A DNA stretch of 64,000 nt. It comes from Legionella gresilensis (GTDB lineage Bacteria; Pseudomonadota; Gammaproteobacteria; Legionellales; Legionellaceae). The notes under the pieces were generated by a model. It was not told where the DNA came from, did not search any database, and was given only the letters and a program-made list of their open reading frames with translations. This document shows positions 10,326 through 19,379 of this stretch, in pieces (within the stretch, counting starts at the first letter, position 1; every line of letters starts with the position of its first letter). The translations under genes were made by a program, and so were the position numbers. The stretch is from contig NZ_CAAAHX010000001.1 of NCBI RefSeq assembly GCF_900639865.1, positions 1-64,000 on the forward strand, written 5' to 3'.

Positions 10326-11192
10326 ATGTATAGGCCAAACCAGACAAACTCTTCAGACTCTCTGCCAGAAAAATCAACTAAAACTATTTCGACAACTAAG
10401 CCCTATTTGGAAATGAGTTTCAACTTTAAGGTAAATATGCCACAAAACAAAAAGACAGAGCAAAAAACACCTACAGAGAATCCTCTGCAGGATATGATTT
10501 CTAATTTTGGAATAGAAGGACCTAAGGAGAACCCTAAGAAAAGGAAAGATGCTACTGAAATCTCCCTCTCATTCCAACCTACTTTATATCACCCTAGTTC
10601 TGCGTCTCAAAGATTTCCTCAAAGCCAGCCTACAAAACCTATAAACTTAGAAGAAAGGAACATAAGCACACAATTTACTATTGATACAGAATTATTAGAG
10701 CCAACCCGCCAAAATACGCCCTTACAAAGTGAATATTCAATTACTTCAGTTGAAGGATTAATTGCATTTTTAGATTCTCAGTCTTTTACAACACCGTCTA
10801 ACACTCCTGATAGTTTTAACAATCTCTTTAGAGTAGAGAGCGAGCTAAAACGAAGAAAATTACAAGAAAATAATACGCCCAATTCTAAAGCTAATCAACC
10901 TTGGTTTGCACGAAAAGATACAGTTCGAATACCTAAACCTTTAGTAGATTTTCCAACTATACAAAAGCGACTAGAAGAAAGTCAAAGTACAAGGAAATCA
11001 ACATTAAAATATCATCATACCTCTTCAGAAGAGATTAAACGTATGATTCTTGAAAAAAAGAGCTCAACGTGTAAGAAAAATCCAAATAAAAAATCTCATA
11101 AGTTATTTTTCGCATCTCAAAATTTGGAAGAAAAAAATAATCAACAGCCCGATCCTAAAGAAGATACTGATGAAAGGCCTATAAAAAGCTGA
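10326..11192 (+). CDS. Hypothetical hydrophilic low-complexity protein; possible effector
   Basis: I do not recognise this 288-residue protein. It is rich in Asn, Gln, Lys, Pro, Ser and Thr, has no hydrophobic segment or signal peptide, and looks largely disordered. The C-terminus is charged (EEKNNQQ...KEDTDERPIKS), as in many Dot/Icm substrates. No clear ribosome site precedes ATG 10326, so a later ATG (for example MSFNFKVNMPQ at residue 30) is possible. It lies alone between the permease and the next hypothetical gene. Function is unknown. Confidence 0.55.
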   Translation: MYRPNQTNSSDSLPEKSTKTISTTKPYLEMSFNFKVNMPQNKKTEQKTPTENPLQDMISNFGIEGPKENPKKRKDATEISLSFQPTLYHPSSASQRFPQSQPTKPINLEERNISTQFTIDTELLEPTRQNTPLQSEYSITSVEGLIAFLDSQSFTTPSNTPDSFNNLFRVESELKRRKLQENNTPNSKANQPWFARKDTVRIPKPLVDFPTIQKRLEESQSTRKSTLKYHHTSSEEIKRMILEKKSSTCKKNPNKKSHKLFFASQNLEEKNNQQPDPKEDTDERPIKS

Positions 11193-11345
11193 GAAAATTT
11201 ACCGAGCTATTTAATTTAAAACTACTTTATAATAGCTATAATCTTATTGCCTCTATTAAAACTGTTACCTACCAGGCCTATTAAGATATCCTTAAGCTAA
11301 GTTTGTTAAAATTTTAGTATATTTTTCTAGCAATATGAGTAAATT

Positions 11346-11954
11346 ATGAAAAGTTTTTTTGAGCCAACTGCTGCTAACACACTAGGTAAACTTGCAAGCA
11401 GATGGAAAATGTCTGTTTATATTAATTATGGTAGCGATGATATGTCAGCATTGGTTGTCGAAGAAAGAAAGAAGTTCCGTTCCCTTTTAGGAATTCCTAC
11501 TGACAAAAGCTTAATAAGCTTACCTTATTTAGTTTTCGAAGCATCATGCCATACCTTTCATGAGTTAGCAGGAGATGAAAATCATAATCTTTTTGATAAG
11601 ACTGTAGTTGCAAAATATGCAAATAAAGCTATAAATAAAGCCTATAAAGATCTTGGATTGACTACACCCTCAAACTTTGATGATAAACTGGTTGCAGGAA
11701 TAGCAGTTTGGAATTTAGTGCTACCGGAATCAGCAGGTGGGGTTTATCCTGATAGCGAATACCCGGAATTTGCCAAAAATATGCATAAAAACTTAACTAA
11801 ATTTTGGACAGGTTATGGGTGCGAAAAACAGATCACAGTAGAAATCATGCAAGAAGCTTATCAAAAACTTAGAGAATTTGCTATTTATAAATTAAATCTT
11901 GCCACTCAACCAGCTTCATCAAATAGTAGTTTAACCTCTCCTTTCATGTCCTAA
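11346..11954 (+). CDS. Hypothetical cytoplasmic protein
   Basis: Unrecognised 202-residue soluble protein, mixed alpha-type composition, no signal peptide or membrane segment. Noticeable segments are KFRSLLGIPTDKSLISLPYLVFEASCHTF (about 40-68) and a region near FWTGYGCEKQITVEIMQEAYQKL (about 157-180). The end is Ser/Thr-rich (ASSNSSLTSPFMS). It is followed by a short TGCCTC/GAGGCA hairpin at 11986-12006 without a T-run. It converges with putA. A substrate of the secretion system is possible but unsupported. Confidence 0.6.
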   Translation: MKSFFEPTAANTLGKLASRWKMSVYINYGSDDMSALVVEERKKFRSLLGIPTDKSLISLPYLVFEASCHTFHELAGDENHNLFDKTVVAKYANKAINKAYKDLGLTTPSNFDDKLVAGIAVWNLVLPESAGGVYPDSEYPEFAKNMHKNLTKFWTGYGCEKQITVEIMQEAYQKLREFAIYKLNLATQPASSNSSLTSPFMS

Positions 11955-12067
11955 GATATGTCAACAATAGTCTTCATGGCCTATGTGCCTCGGATAGTCT
12001 GAGGCATACAGGGCAATGCTTAATTTAGAACAATTTTTTCATATAAATTATCCTAAAAAAGTACAAT

Positions 12068-15000
12068 TTAATTTTCTGGTAAAGACATCAAGCTAGCATT
12101 ACCACCAGCGGCTGTTGTATCTACGGTATAAGTTCGTTCATGACATAAACGTAATAAATAATAAGGACCTCCTGCTTTAGGGCCCGTGCCTGATAAGCCT
12201 TCGCCCCCAAAAGGCTGTAAACCAACTACAGCACCTATCATATTGCGGTTAACATAACAGTTACCTGCACGAATACGGTTGCGAATATATTCGACCTGAT
12301 GATTTATACGACTATGAATACCTAGGGTTAGCCCATAACCGGTATTATTAATGTCTTGAATAACATTATCCAAATCTTTGCGCTTGTAACGCACGACATG
12401 CAAGATTGGTCCAAATACTTCTTTTTTTAATGCTTTAATAGAATCAATAGCGATAGTCGTTGGTGGCATAAAATAGCCGTCAGCGCACTCTTCGGGCAAA
12501 GTGCATTGATAAATAATTTCATATTGTTGTTTCATACTGTGCACATGATCTTTTAAAGCTGCGAGTGCTTCTCGATCAATAACCGGACCAATATCTGTAA
12601 CAAGCCATTGCGGATCGCCGATTTTAAGTTCTGCCATTGCGCCTTTTAATAAAGTGATCAAACGAGGATAAATTTCATCCTGCACATACAAAACGCGTAA
12701 AGCAGAACAACGTTGACCAGCACTGCCAAAGGCAGAATTAATTGTATCAACCACAACTTGTTCTAATAAGGCTGATGAATCAACAATCATGGCATTTTGA
12801 CCACCCGTTTCTGCAATAAACGGAATAATTTCACCCCCACGAGAAGCTAAGGTCTGATTTATAATATCTGCTGTTTGGTTTGAACCTGTAAACAAAATTG
12901 CTTTAATACGCAAATCATTAACTAACGCAGAACCTATCACTTCACCAGGTCCAGGCAATAGTTGTAAAACATCATTAGGAATACCAGCTTGACGCATAAG
13001 TTTAACAGCATAAGCTGCGATAAGCGGTGTTTGCTCAGCAGGTTTAGCAATGACAGTATTCCCTGTTACAAGGGCTGCAACGATTTGTCCGGTAAAAATT
13101 GCTAATGGGAAATTCCACGGGCTTATACATAATGCTGTTCCACGGCCATGTAATGAAAGCTCATTTAACTCACCAGTATAACCTTGTAATCGCTGAGGTT
13201 TGCCCATTAATTTAGTAGCTTCTGCTGCATAATATCGACAAAAATCAATTGCTTCGCGAACTTCTGCTAAACTATCAGCCCAAGTTTTACCTGCCTCTTT
13301 ACAAAGCATGGCCATCAATACCGGCTTATTTTCTTCAAATAAATCAGCAATACATAATAAAATAGCAGCACGCTCTTGAACGGGTTTTATGTTCCAATGC
13401 ATAAATGCTTTTTCAGCACTGCTTAAAGCAGCTTGAATATCATTTAGAGTAGCATCTGCCGTTCGGCCTATAGGTTTTTTTTGGTTTTGAGGAGACGTCA
13501 CACTATATTCAACTTGCTTATCTACCTTATTAGCTAATAATGGCCCTGCTTCCCAATGATTAAAATCCATTCGCTCATATAATAATTTTAACTGATTTAC
13601 AGCTTCTCTATCACTAAAGTCAAATCCTAGTGAGTTTTGGCGCTCGGGCATAAATAAATTATTAGGTGCAGGAATATTAGGATTGGGTTTATTAATTAAT
13701 AAACTAGCTCTTTCAACTGGATCTTCAACCAATGAAGCAATAGGCGCTTTTTCATCGACAATCCGGTTTACAAAAGAAGAATTGGCGCCATTTTCTAACA
13801 AACGACGCACGAGATAAGGTAATAAATCTTCGTGACTTCCTACTGGCGCATAAATTCGGCATGGAATTCCTAACCGATTAGCAGGTACAATTTGCTCATA
13901 CAGCTCCTTACCCATACCATGCAAGCATTGAAATTCAAAATCACGATAATTACCAGCAATATTTAAAATCATTGCTACTGAGTAAGCATTATGCGTTGCA
14001 AATTGCGGATAAATAGCATCCGTCATAGTTAATATCTTTTTTGCACAAGCTTGAAATGAAACATCGGTAAACACTTTTCGAGTAAATACCGGGTAATCAG
14101 TCAAACCCTGCATTTGCGTTTTTTTGATTTCACTATCCCAATAAGCACCCTTAATGAGCCTTACCATAATCCGGCGATAATTTTTTCTAGCTAATTCTGC
14201 TATCCAATCTAATAAGAAAAAAGCACGTTTTTGATAAGATTGTACAGCAATGCCAAAACCCTGCCAGCCATCTAGGCTTGGGTTACTAAATACACTTTCT
14301 ATAACATCAAGCGATAAGTCCAATCTTTCCGATTCTTCAGCATCAATAGTCAACGCAATATCATATTTACAAGCAGCTTGAGCTAACGCTAAAAGCTTAG
14401 GTGATAGCTCGTCTAATACTCTATCACGTTGCGCTTCATGATAACGCGGATGCAGCGCTGACAATTTTATTGAAATACCTGGGCGCTGATAAATCGTAGC
14501 ATTTCTATCAACTCGACTACCAATCGCCTCAATTGCATTATTATAAGCAGTAAAGTAACGAGCTGCATCAGCTTGCGTAAGAGCCGCCTCTCCTAACATA
14601 TCATAAGAATAACGGTAACCCACTGACTCATTTTTCTTAGCTCTAGAAAGGGCTTCAGTAATTGTCCTACCCATAACAAATTGCTTACTCATAATACGCA
14701 TGGCTTTTTCTACAGCTTTACGTACGACGCCTTCCCCGCTTCGATTAAGTAAAGTCAGTAATGCTTTACTTAAAAGAGAGTCAGCTCGCTCAGGGGTTAA
14801 TACTTTACCTGTGAGCATTAACGCCCAAGTCGTTGCATTGACAAAAAATGAATCACTCTGGCCTCGATGTGATTTCCAATCAGCCGTAGTTAACTTATCT
14901 TTAATTAAGCTATCAATAGTGGCATTATCAGGTACGCGCAATAATGCTTCAGCAAGGCACATAAGCGCAATACCCTCTTCACTTGATAAAGCATATTCGG

Positions 15001-15214
15001 TAAGAAAAGAATCGATGCCCGTGCTTTTTTTTCGCTCAGCTCTCACTTTTTCTACTAGATTTATGGCATCATTTTGAATTGCTTTTACTGTTTCTGGTGA
15101 TAGAATTCCTTTATCAATTAGTTCACGAACTAACGTTTGCTCCTCTGCTCGGTAAGCTTTATTAATGTGGGCGCGACAACCCTGAGGAAGATGTCCATTA
15201 GACCTTTCCAACAT
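12068..15214 (-). CDS. putA: Bifunctional proline dehydrogenase / L-glutamate gamma-semialdehyde dehydrogenase
   Basis: Oxidises proline to glutamate in two steps (FAD-dependent PRODH, then NAD-dependent aldehyde dehydrogenase). I start at ATG 15214 (MLERSNGHLPQG), 1,048 residues, because GGAG lies 6 nt upstream; the upstream 27 residues in the same frame have no ribosome site. The PRODH barrel covers about 130-470 (MVRLIKGAYWDSEIKKTQ). The aldehyde dehydrogenase domain covers about 560-1030, with Glu in AETGGQNAMIVD and the catalytic Cys in FGSAGQRCSALR (about 833). It is the short PutA type without an N-terminal ribbon-helix-helix domain, so it should not be a transcription repressor as in E. 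coli. Confidence 0.95.
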   Translation of the reverse strand: MLERSNGHLPQGCRAHINKAYRAEEQTLVRELIDKGILSPETVKAIQNDAINLVEKVRAERKKSTGIDSFLTEYALSSEEGIALMCLAEALLRVPDNATIDSLIKDKLTTADWKSHRGQSDSFFVNATTWALMLTGKVLTPERADSLLSKALLTLLNRSGEGVVRKAVEKAMRIMSKQFVMGRTITEALSRAKKNESVGYRYSYDMLGEAALTQADAARYFTAYNNAIEAIGSRVDRNATIYQRPGISIKLSALHPRYHEAQRDRVLDELSPKLLALAQAACKYDIALTIDAEESERLDLSLDVIESVFSNPSLDGWQGFGIAVQSYQKRAFFLLDWIAELARKNYRRIMVRLIKGAYWDSEIKKTQMQGLTDYPVFTRKVFTDVSFQACAKKILTMTDAIYPQFATHNAYSVAMILNIAGNYRDFEFQCLHGMGKELYEQIVPANRLGIPCRIYAPVGSHEDLLPYLVRRLLENGANSSFVNRIVDEKAPIASLVEDPVERASLLINKPNPNIPAPNNLFMPERQNSLGFDFSDREAVNQLKLLYERMDFNHWEAGPLLANKVDKQVEYSVTSPQNQKKPIGRTADATLNDIQAALSSAEKAFMHWNIKPVQERAAILLCIADLFEENKPVLMAMLCKEAGKTWADSLAEVREAIDFCRYYAAEATKLMGKPQRLQGYTGELNELSLHGRGTALCISPWNFPLAIFTGQIVAALVTGNTVIAKPAEQTPLIAAYAVKLMRQAGIPNDVLQLLPGPGEVIGSALVNDLRIKAILFTGSNQTADIINQTLASRGGEIIPFIAETGGQNAMIVDSSALLEQVVVDTINSAFGSAGQRCSALRVLYVQDEIYPRLITLLKGAMAELKIGDPQWLVTDIGPVIDREALAALKDHVHSMKQQYEIIYQCTLPEECADGYFMPPTTIAIDSIKALKKEVFGPILHVVRYKRKDLDNVIQDINNTGYGLTLGIHSRINHQVEYIRNRIRAGNCYVNRNMIGAVVGLQPFGGEGLSGTGPKAGGPYYLLRLCHERTYTVDTTAAGGNASLMSLPEN

Positions 15215-15411
15215 AGCTTTCTCCAATAAATTGGTCAAAATATATATGGTGGGATGATAATTCAGAAAATATTTAAATGAAATTAAATTTATCAAAAAAA
15301 TACCATAACCTACTTATATTTTGGTCTATTTTTCAAACTAAAAAGAAAAAATTAGAACTAATTTAGATCAAATAGAATTAAAAATAAACTAAATATTTAA
15401 AAAAAATAAGT

Positions 15412-15448
15412 CAATTTGGTTTTAATTTAAACCAAATTGTTATATAAT
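15412..15448 (+). promoter_or_regulatory. 28-bp palindrome abutting a TATAAT box
   Basis: CAATTTGGTT (15412-15421) and AACCAAATTG (15430-15439) form a near-perfect inverted repeat. A consensus TATAAT follows at 15443-15448. The position, overlapping where a -35 element would lie, suggests a regulated promoter in the divergent region between putA and the YkuD_2 gene. Which gene it serves is unclear. No other gene is seen in 15215-15737. Confidence 0.5.
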
Positions 15449-15570
15449 AAACCACGCAGTAAAATCATCGTAATTTAAGTCTTTGAATTGATTAAAAAAT
15501 TATATAAATGATTAATCGTATGTCTTATCAATTTACATTTGATTCACTTGCCAATATAATCACCACTCTT

Positions 15571-15595
15571 TGTGGTAAGATTTACCACATTTTTT
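15571..15595 (+). terminator. Terminator-like hairpin in the leader upstream of the YkuD_2 gene
   Basis: TGTGGTAA / TTACCACA (15571-15578 with 15582-15589) forms a perfect 8-bp stem with a 3-nt loop, followed directly by six T. No coding gene ends upstream on this strand, so it would end a short RNA starting near 15455, or attenuate transcription of the downstream gene. Confidence 0.6.
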
Positions 15596-15737
15596 GGTTC
15601 TGGTTTTAACTTTTTAACCCTGCAGTTGCAGATGTTTGTCTTATAAGTTAGCCAAGTTAAAAATGGTTCTATTAACAATGCTAACGTGCCTCGCGGTGAA
15701 TTATTTTTAACCACAAATAACTAAGGAGCTACATCTC

Positions 15738-15776
15738 ATGATTTTGGGTTTATCAGAAAGAAACGAGGAATTATGA
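15738..15776 (+). CDS. Putative 12-residue leader peptide coupled to the YkuD_2 gene
   Basis: ATG 15738 is preceded by a strong AAGGAG site (15723-15728) and opens a 12-codon frame (MILGLSERNEEL) whose TGA stop overlaps the start of the next gene as ATGA at 15773-15776. This is the classical geometry of translational coupling. The next gene has its own weaker GAGGA site inside this frame. The peptide itself has no regulatory codon run, so it is probably a coupling device and not an amino-acid sensor. Confidence 0.5.
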   Translation: MILGLSERNEEL

Positions 15777-16498
15777 ATACGATATTGAGTCTACTATCTG
15801 CCGCTTTTTTTTCTTCGAGCGTTTCAACAACAAATTTACCTCCTATAACGCCCTCCGAAGTCAGCAAACCAATCACGCAAACCGCAGTAGCAGTTAAAAA
15901 GATTACAGATATTAATCAACAAGTTCAACAGTTAAGTCAAAAAGCGCCTGAACTCAACAAAAAAGTTTTAAGATTAGCCCTAGCAGCCTACCAAAAAGCC
16001 TCTAATAGCGCCAATGTAAAAAAACCTGTATTAACTGTAATTGATTATTCTTTACCTTCTTCGAAACAAAGAATGTGGGTTTTTGACTTACAGCAGGCTA
16101 AACTTCTATACAATACTTATGTCGCACATGGTAAAAACTCAGGTACCACTGTTCCCCATCACTTTTCTAATAAAATGTCTAGCAAAGAAACAAGCTTAGG
16201 GACTTACGTTACTCGGGATACGTATATAGGTTCTAAGGGTTTATCTTTAAATCTACAAGGATTAGAAAAGGGAATTAATGATAATGCCTACAATCGTCGT
16301 GTAGTTATTCATGGTGCTTGGTATGTAGAACCATCCTTTATCAAAAAAGCAGGTCAAGCAGGTCGAAGCTGGGGTTGTCCATCTATAGCAAAAACGTTAG
16401 CAAAGCCAGTTATCAATACCCTTAAAGGTGGTTCAGTTGTTTTTGCTTATTATCCAGATAAATATTATTTATCTCACTCAGGATTTGTATTAGTTTAA
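15773..16498 (+). CDS. Murein L,D-transpeptidase catalytic domain family protein (YkuD_2)
   Basis: Exported 241-residue protein with the YkuD_2 (PF13645-type) catalytic domain, related to L,D-transpeptidases that cross-link or remodel peptidoglycan. An N-terminal signal segment (MNTILSLLSAAFFSSSVS) is followed by a Gln-rich linker (about 30-75) and the catalytic domain from about 85. The active-site region is VVIHGAWYV (His about 180) and GRSWGCPSIA (nucleophile Cys about 202). The start overlaps the stop of a short leader frame. An intrinsic terminator follows immediately, so the unit is leader plus one gene. Confidence 0.85.
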   Translation: MNTILSLLSAAFFSSSVSTTNLPPITPSEVSKPITQTAVAVKKITDINQQVQQLSQKAPELNKKVLRLALAAYQKASNSANVKKPVLTVIDYSLPSSKQRMWVFDLQQAKLLYNTYVAHGKNSGTTVPHHFSNKMSSKETSLGTYVTRDTYIGSKGLSLNLQGLEKGINDNAYNRRVVIHGAWYVEPSFIKKAGQAGRSWGCPSIAKTLAKPVINTLKGGSVVFAYYPDKYYLSHSGFVLV

Positions 16499-16503
16499 AA
16501 AAC

Positions 16504-16530
16504 AAAGCCAGGGTTTTCCCTGGCTTTTTC
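16504..16530 (+). terminator. Intrinsic terminator of the YkuD_2 gene
   Basis: AAGCCAGGG / CCCTGGCTT (16505-16513 with 16518-16526) with a TTTT loop and a downstream T-run, beginning 6 nt after the stop codon. The stem is also flanked by A on the other side, so it could work in both directions. Confidence 0.92.
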
Positions 16531-17052
16531 GCAGTCTTCCAACCAGAACATCCTGTTCTGTTCTCTATCCCTGAGTATCATTATCCATATGATTCCAGAT
16601 CCATCTGTAGACTTCAATTCCTTATGAAGTCATGCTTAAAACTTAGCAGCTGGTTCACTATACAGCAAGCTCAAAAAATTAAACAAATGATAAGTTTAAA
16701 AACTATTTTTTTAATAAAATTATTATTAATCAATAGCTTAATAAAAAATTAAAAATAATCTTAGCTAAATTATGTTAACTATCTCACGAACTATTGAGAT
16801 ATTTCTTGGGCCAACTTAAGAAATTTACTAATTCCATTTATAACAGATCAGGTGGAAAAAGGGCTCTTAGACTATCTAATTTTACTTACAAACTAGCCTT
16901 TTTAGAAATAGATCTTTTTTCCGCTACAATTGGCCATCAATGGCTGTTTGGAAAGAGGGCTAATAATTAAAAATTTGTGAAACATTTTGATTAGGATAGT
17001 TTATAATTTAACATAAACTTGTATACTGTTTTACATTAATTAACGTGAGTTC
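16531..17052. other. Gene-free intergenic stretch
   Basis: About 520 bp of AT-rich DNA between the YkuD_2 terminator and repeat copy B. The only structure I see is a short inverted repeat CAGAACA / TGTTCTG at 16544-16560. No convincing open frame with a ribosome site. Confidence 0.6.
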
Positions 17053-17130
17053 GACATGAAAGAGATGAAAGCTCTTTCATGTCGCTAAACGAACGTCATT
17101 CCGTAAGATGTGAAGCATTTGTACGGGATC
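17053..17130 (+). repeat. Dispersed two-hairpin repeat, copy B
   Basis: GACATGAAAGAG / CTCTTTCATGTC form a perfect 12-bp hairpin, followed by the linker GCTAAACGAACG and a second imperfect hairpin ending TACGGGATC. It matches copy A at 8469-8545 (opposite strand). It lies 71 nt upstream of the ProQ-like gene, so it may be in that gene's leader. Confidence 0.75.
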
Positions 17131-17201
17131 AAAACTAAACATAAATAAAGATGATATTTCACAAGCTAATATCATCATTAACTATTATTTAGAGTAACGT
17201 T

Positions 17202-17585
17202 ATGAATCAACATGAAGGCGTCAAAAAAGATAAGCAAATGATTATCAACTGGCTCATTGAGCATTTTCCAAATGCTTTTTTTAAAAAAGGTCAACAAGTG
17301 AAACCGCTACAAATTGGTATTTTTGATGAAATTGTTGAATTTTATGACAGGCTAGACTCCCCACCCTTTAGTAAAAAAGCACTAAGGGAAGCATTAAGTT
17401 ACTATAGTTCGTCGCCTGCTTATTTAAACTGTCAAAAAGCAAATAGCGCTCGAGTTGACTTATATGGTAATGAAGTTGATATAGTAACAAGCGAGCAAGC
17501 TAAATATGCTTATCAACGCTATCAACAGCGCTATGCAGAAAAGAATAATGCACAAGCTAAAGTAAAAGAAAATAAAGCTTTATAA
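17202..17585 (+). CDS. ProQ/FinO domain RNA-binding protein
   Basis: Small 127-residue protein that is essentially one ProQ/FinO domain, an RNA chaperone fold that binds 3' hairpins of sRNAs and mRNAs. Family features seen are INWLIEHFPNAFF near the N-terminus, KPLQIGIFDEIVEFYD (about 42-57), the basic segment FSKKALREALSYYSSSPAYLNC (about 64-85) and ARVDLYGNEVDIVTSEQAKYA. The C-terminal 20 residues are charged. It stands alone, with the two-hairpin repeat upstream and ubiG convergent. Legionella has several proteins of this type; I cannot say which paralogue this is. Confidence 0.88.
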   Translation: MNQHEGVKKDKQMIINWLIEHFPNAFFKKGQQVKPLQIGIFDEIVEFYDRLDSPPFSKKALREALSYYSSSPAYLNCQKANSARVDLYGNEVDIVTSEQAKYAYQRYQQRYAEKNNAQAKVKENKAL

Positions 17586-17606
17586 AATTAATTACTTCAG
17601 TACCTC

Positions 17607-18308
17607 TTAAAGCTTTCTGCAATACATTAAATAATTAACACTTACTGAATTTTGTAAGCTTGCCCTACGGATAAGAGGATTGTAAGTCATACCTTTTATA
17701 GTTATGACTTCAAACCCTTCTGCTCTAAGCATAGCGGCCAATTCAGCGGGTTTGATGAATTTACTATAGTCATGAGTTTGCTTAGGTAATAAGCCTAAAA
17801 GATACTCTGCTGCAACAATCGCTGCAGCATAAGCTTTTAATGTTCGATTAATGGTGGATAAAAATAACAGTCCGCCAGGCTTTAATAAGCGGGCACAATG
17901 CTTAATCACCCAATATGGCTCAGAAACATGCTCAAGCATTTCCATACATGTAATAATATCAAACGGGGTTGCTTCATAATCTTCAATAGGCATACAAATG
18001 TAGTTAATATCTAAATGGTTCATGCTTGCATGCTCTTTTGCAACTTCAATGGCCTGGTGCTCAGCATCAATGCCAGTCACTAACGCACCTTCTCGTGCTA
18101 AGGCTTCACTTAAAATACCTCCGCCACAACCAAGATCTAAGATATTTTTCTTTGCAAGCTTAGTATAATCCTTAATAAAAGCTAAGCGAGTAGGATTAAT
18201 ATCATGTAACGTTTTTAAATCACCCTCGGTATTCCACCATTGTAAAGAGAGCTTTGCGAATTTAGCTACTTCATGTTCATTTATTGAAGATTGATCTTGA
18301 TTATTCAT
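17607..18308 (-). CDS. ubiG: Ubiquinone biosynthesis O-methyltransferase UbiG
   Basis: SAM-dependent methyltransferase performing the O-methylation steps of ubiquinone synthesis. Its 233 residues match UbiG. The start region FAKLSLQWWNTEGDLKTLHDINPTRL is diagnostic. SAM motif I is ILDLGCGGGILSEALAREGA (about 55-75). Motif II-like IITCMEMLEHVSEP and LLKPGGLLFLSTINRTLKAY follow. The gene overlaps the end of the upstream uracil-DNA-glycosylase-like gene by 8 nt, so the two are co-transcribed. Confidence 0.96.
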   Translation of the reverse strand: MNNQDQSSINEHEVAKFAKLSLQWWNTEGDLKTLHDINPTRLAFIKDYTKLAKKNILDLGCGGGILSEALAREGALVTGIDAEHQAIEVAKEHASMNHLDINYICMPIEDYEATPFDIITCMEMLEHVSEPYWVIKHCARLLKPGGLLFLSTINRTLKAYAAAIVAAEYLLGLLPKQTHDYSKFIKPAELAAMLRAEGFEVITIKGMTYNPLIRRASLQNSVSVNYLMYCRKL

Positions 18309-19014
18309 GGCAACTTAATAAATCCAAAGGTTGAAAAAAATCCACTACATCAGGATTAGTAATAAAACTTATATTATAGGGATGCTCTGAGGTAAGGCCT
18401 TTAAATAGGGCTGTTTCTGGTACTTGTGCTGCAAAGTAACCGAATAAAATTAATTGTATGGAAGGGTTATAAGCAGCTAATTGCTTTAATATACTTGCCA
18501 TAAAGGGGCGCCATTGCTTTGCATGTAGTCGTACGGGTTGGCTAAGTACTAAGGTAGCATTTAATAATAGAAAACCTTTATTAAGCATATTTAGGAATAA
18601 TTGCTCTGCAGTTTGACAATAAGATGACTTATTAAGTCTGGCAATAGCACTTTGTGATAAATCATCTTCTTTTAAATCACCATGTGCAAGAAGCAGCATT
18701 TTGATAAAGTTACGTAAGGATGTTGCTCGATTAACTTCTCTACTTAACCCTTTAGCACTCCAAAGCGATTTAACGGCATTATCCCAAAAGGCATATCCAT
18801 TAGCTGATTGGGCACGTGGATAAGGTGACTCACCTAACAAAATATAACGAATATTGGATAAGGGCCATTTAAATGCAGCAAATAACTTATCTAATCCAGG
18901 TAGCCAGTCCGTTTGGTCTTGTATCTGCTCTAGATAAGTTTGATCCATACACGCTAGAGCTTTCTTTAAAATCTTATGCCACTCTGGATGAGTATTTGCA
19001 ATTAACTGGTCCAA
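18301..19014 (-). CDS. Uracil-DNA glycosylase superfamily homologue lacking the catalytic Asp
   Basis: A 237-residue protein with the family-1 UDG layout but altered active site. The water-activating motif GQDPYHG of Ung appears here as GESPYPR (about residues 61-67), so the catalytic Asp is Ser. Later motifs are kept in form: ANGYAFWD, LLLNATLVLSQP (about 151-162), WRPFMASILKQL and a TSEHPYN segment in the place of the HPSPLS loop. It starts with TTG at 19014, which is backed by a strong AAGGAGC site. It overlaps ubiG. Either it is a non-canonical glycosylase or a DNA-binding relic. Confidence 0.8.
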   Translation of the reverse strand: MDQLIANTHPEWHKILKKALACMDQTYLEQIQDQTDWLPGLDKLFAAFKWPLSNIRYILLGESPYPRAQSANGYAFWDNAVKSLWSAKGLSREVNRATSLRNFIKMLLLAHGDLKEDDLSQSAIARLNKSSYCQTAEQLFLNMLNKGFLLLNATLVLSQPVRLHAKQWRPFMASILKQLAAYNPSIQLILFGYFAAQVPETALFKGLTSEHPYNISFITNPDVVDFFQPLDLLSCHE

Positions 19015-19140
19015 AAGAGCTCCTTTTAAATACGATAATTTCTTAAGTCAGCTTTATTATAATTGCCTGTTACCAAACAAAAATTAATAAAGCTCTTTTA
19101 ACCTTTGTCAATACTACCTCAACAGGGCTTACCTTCAATC

Positions 19141-19360
19141 CCTACGTTCTGTAACCTGTATACAGAATCCAGAGTTTCTAACTAAATGGCTGGATCCCGC
19201 GGTCAAGCCGCTGAGCGTGGGTATTTAGAGTAAATCGCTTGCAATATTTGTTCTGCCCGCGCGTGCCTTCTTTTAAACCCCTACTAACTTCATCAACCGC
19301 CTACGTTCCGCGACTTGTTCGCGGAATCTAGCTAGTGCGGGATTCCATAGTCAAGCTGGC
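19141..19360. repeat. Two degenerate copies of a REP-like repeat
   Basis: Copies begin CTACGTTCTG at 19142 and CTACGTTCCG at 19301. Each has a short hairpin (CTGTaacctgtaTACAG-like; TTCCGCGAcTTGTTCGCGGAA-like), then GAATCYAG, a variable part, and GGATYCC...GTCAAGC. Such palindromic GC-rich units are scattered through Legionella-type genomes. They fill the 365-bp gap between two minus-strand genes; no gene is seen there. Confidence 0.6.
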
Positions 19361-19379
19361 ATGTCATATATCCAACCCT

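Noticed and set aside
14700-15077. 125-residue plus-strand frame inside putA
   Set aside because: Antisense to a strongly supported gene, with no ribosome site.
16544-16560. LexA-type operator (CAGAACA...TGTTCTG)
   Set aside because: Does not match the gammaproteobacterial LexA box, the half-site spacing does not fit the Gram-positive one, and no SOS gene follows.
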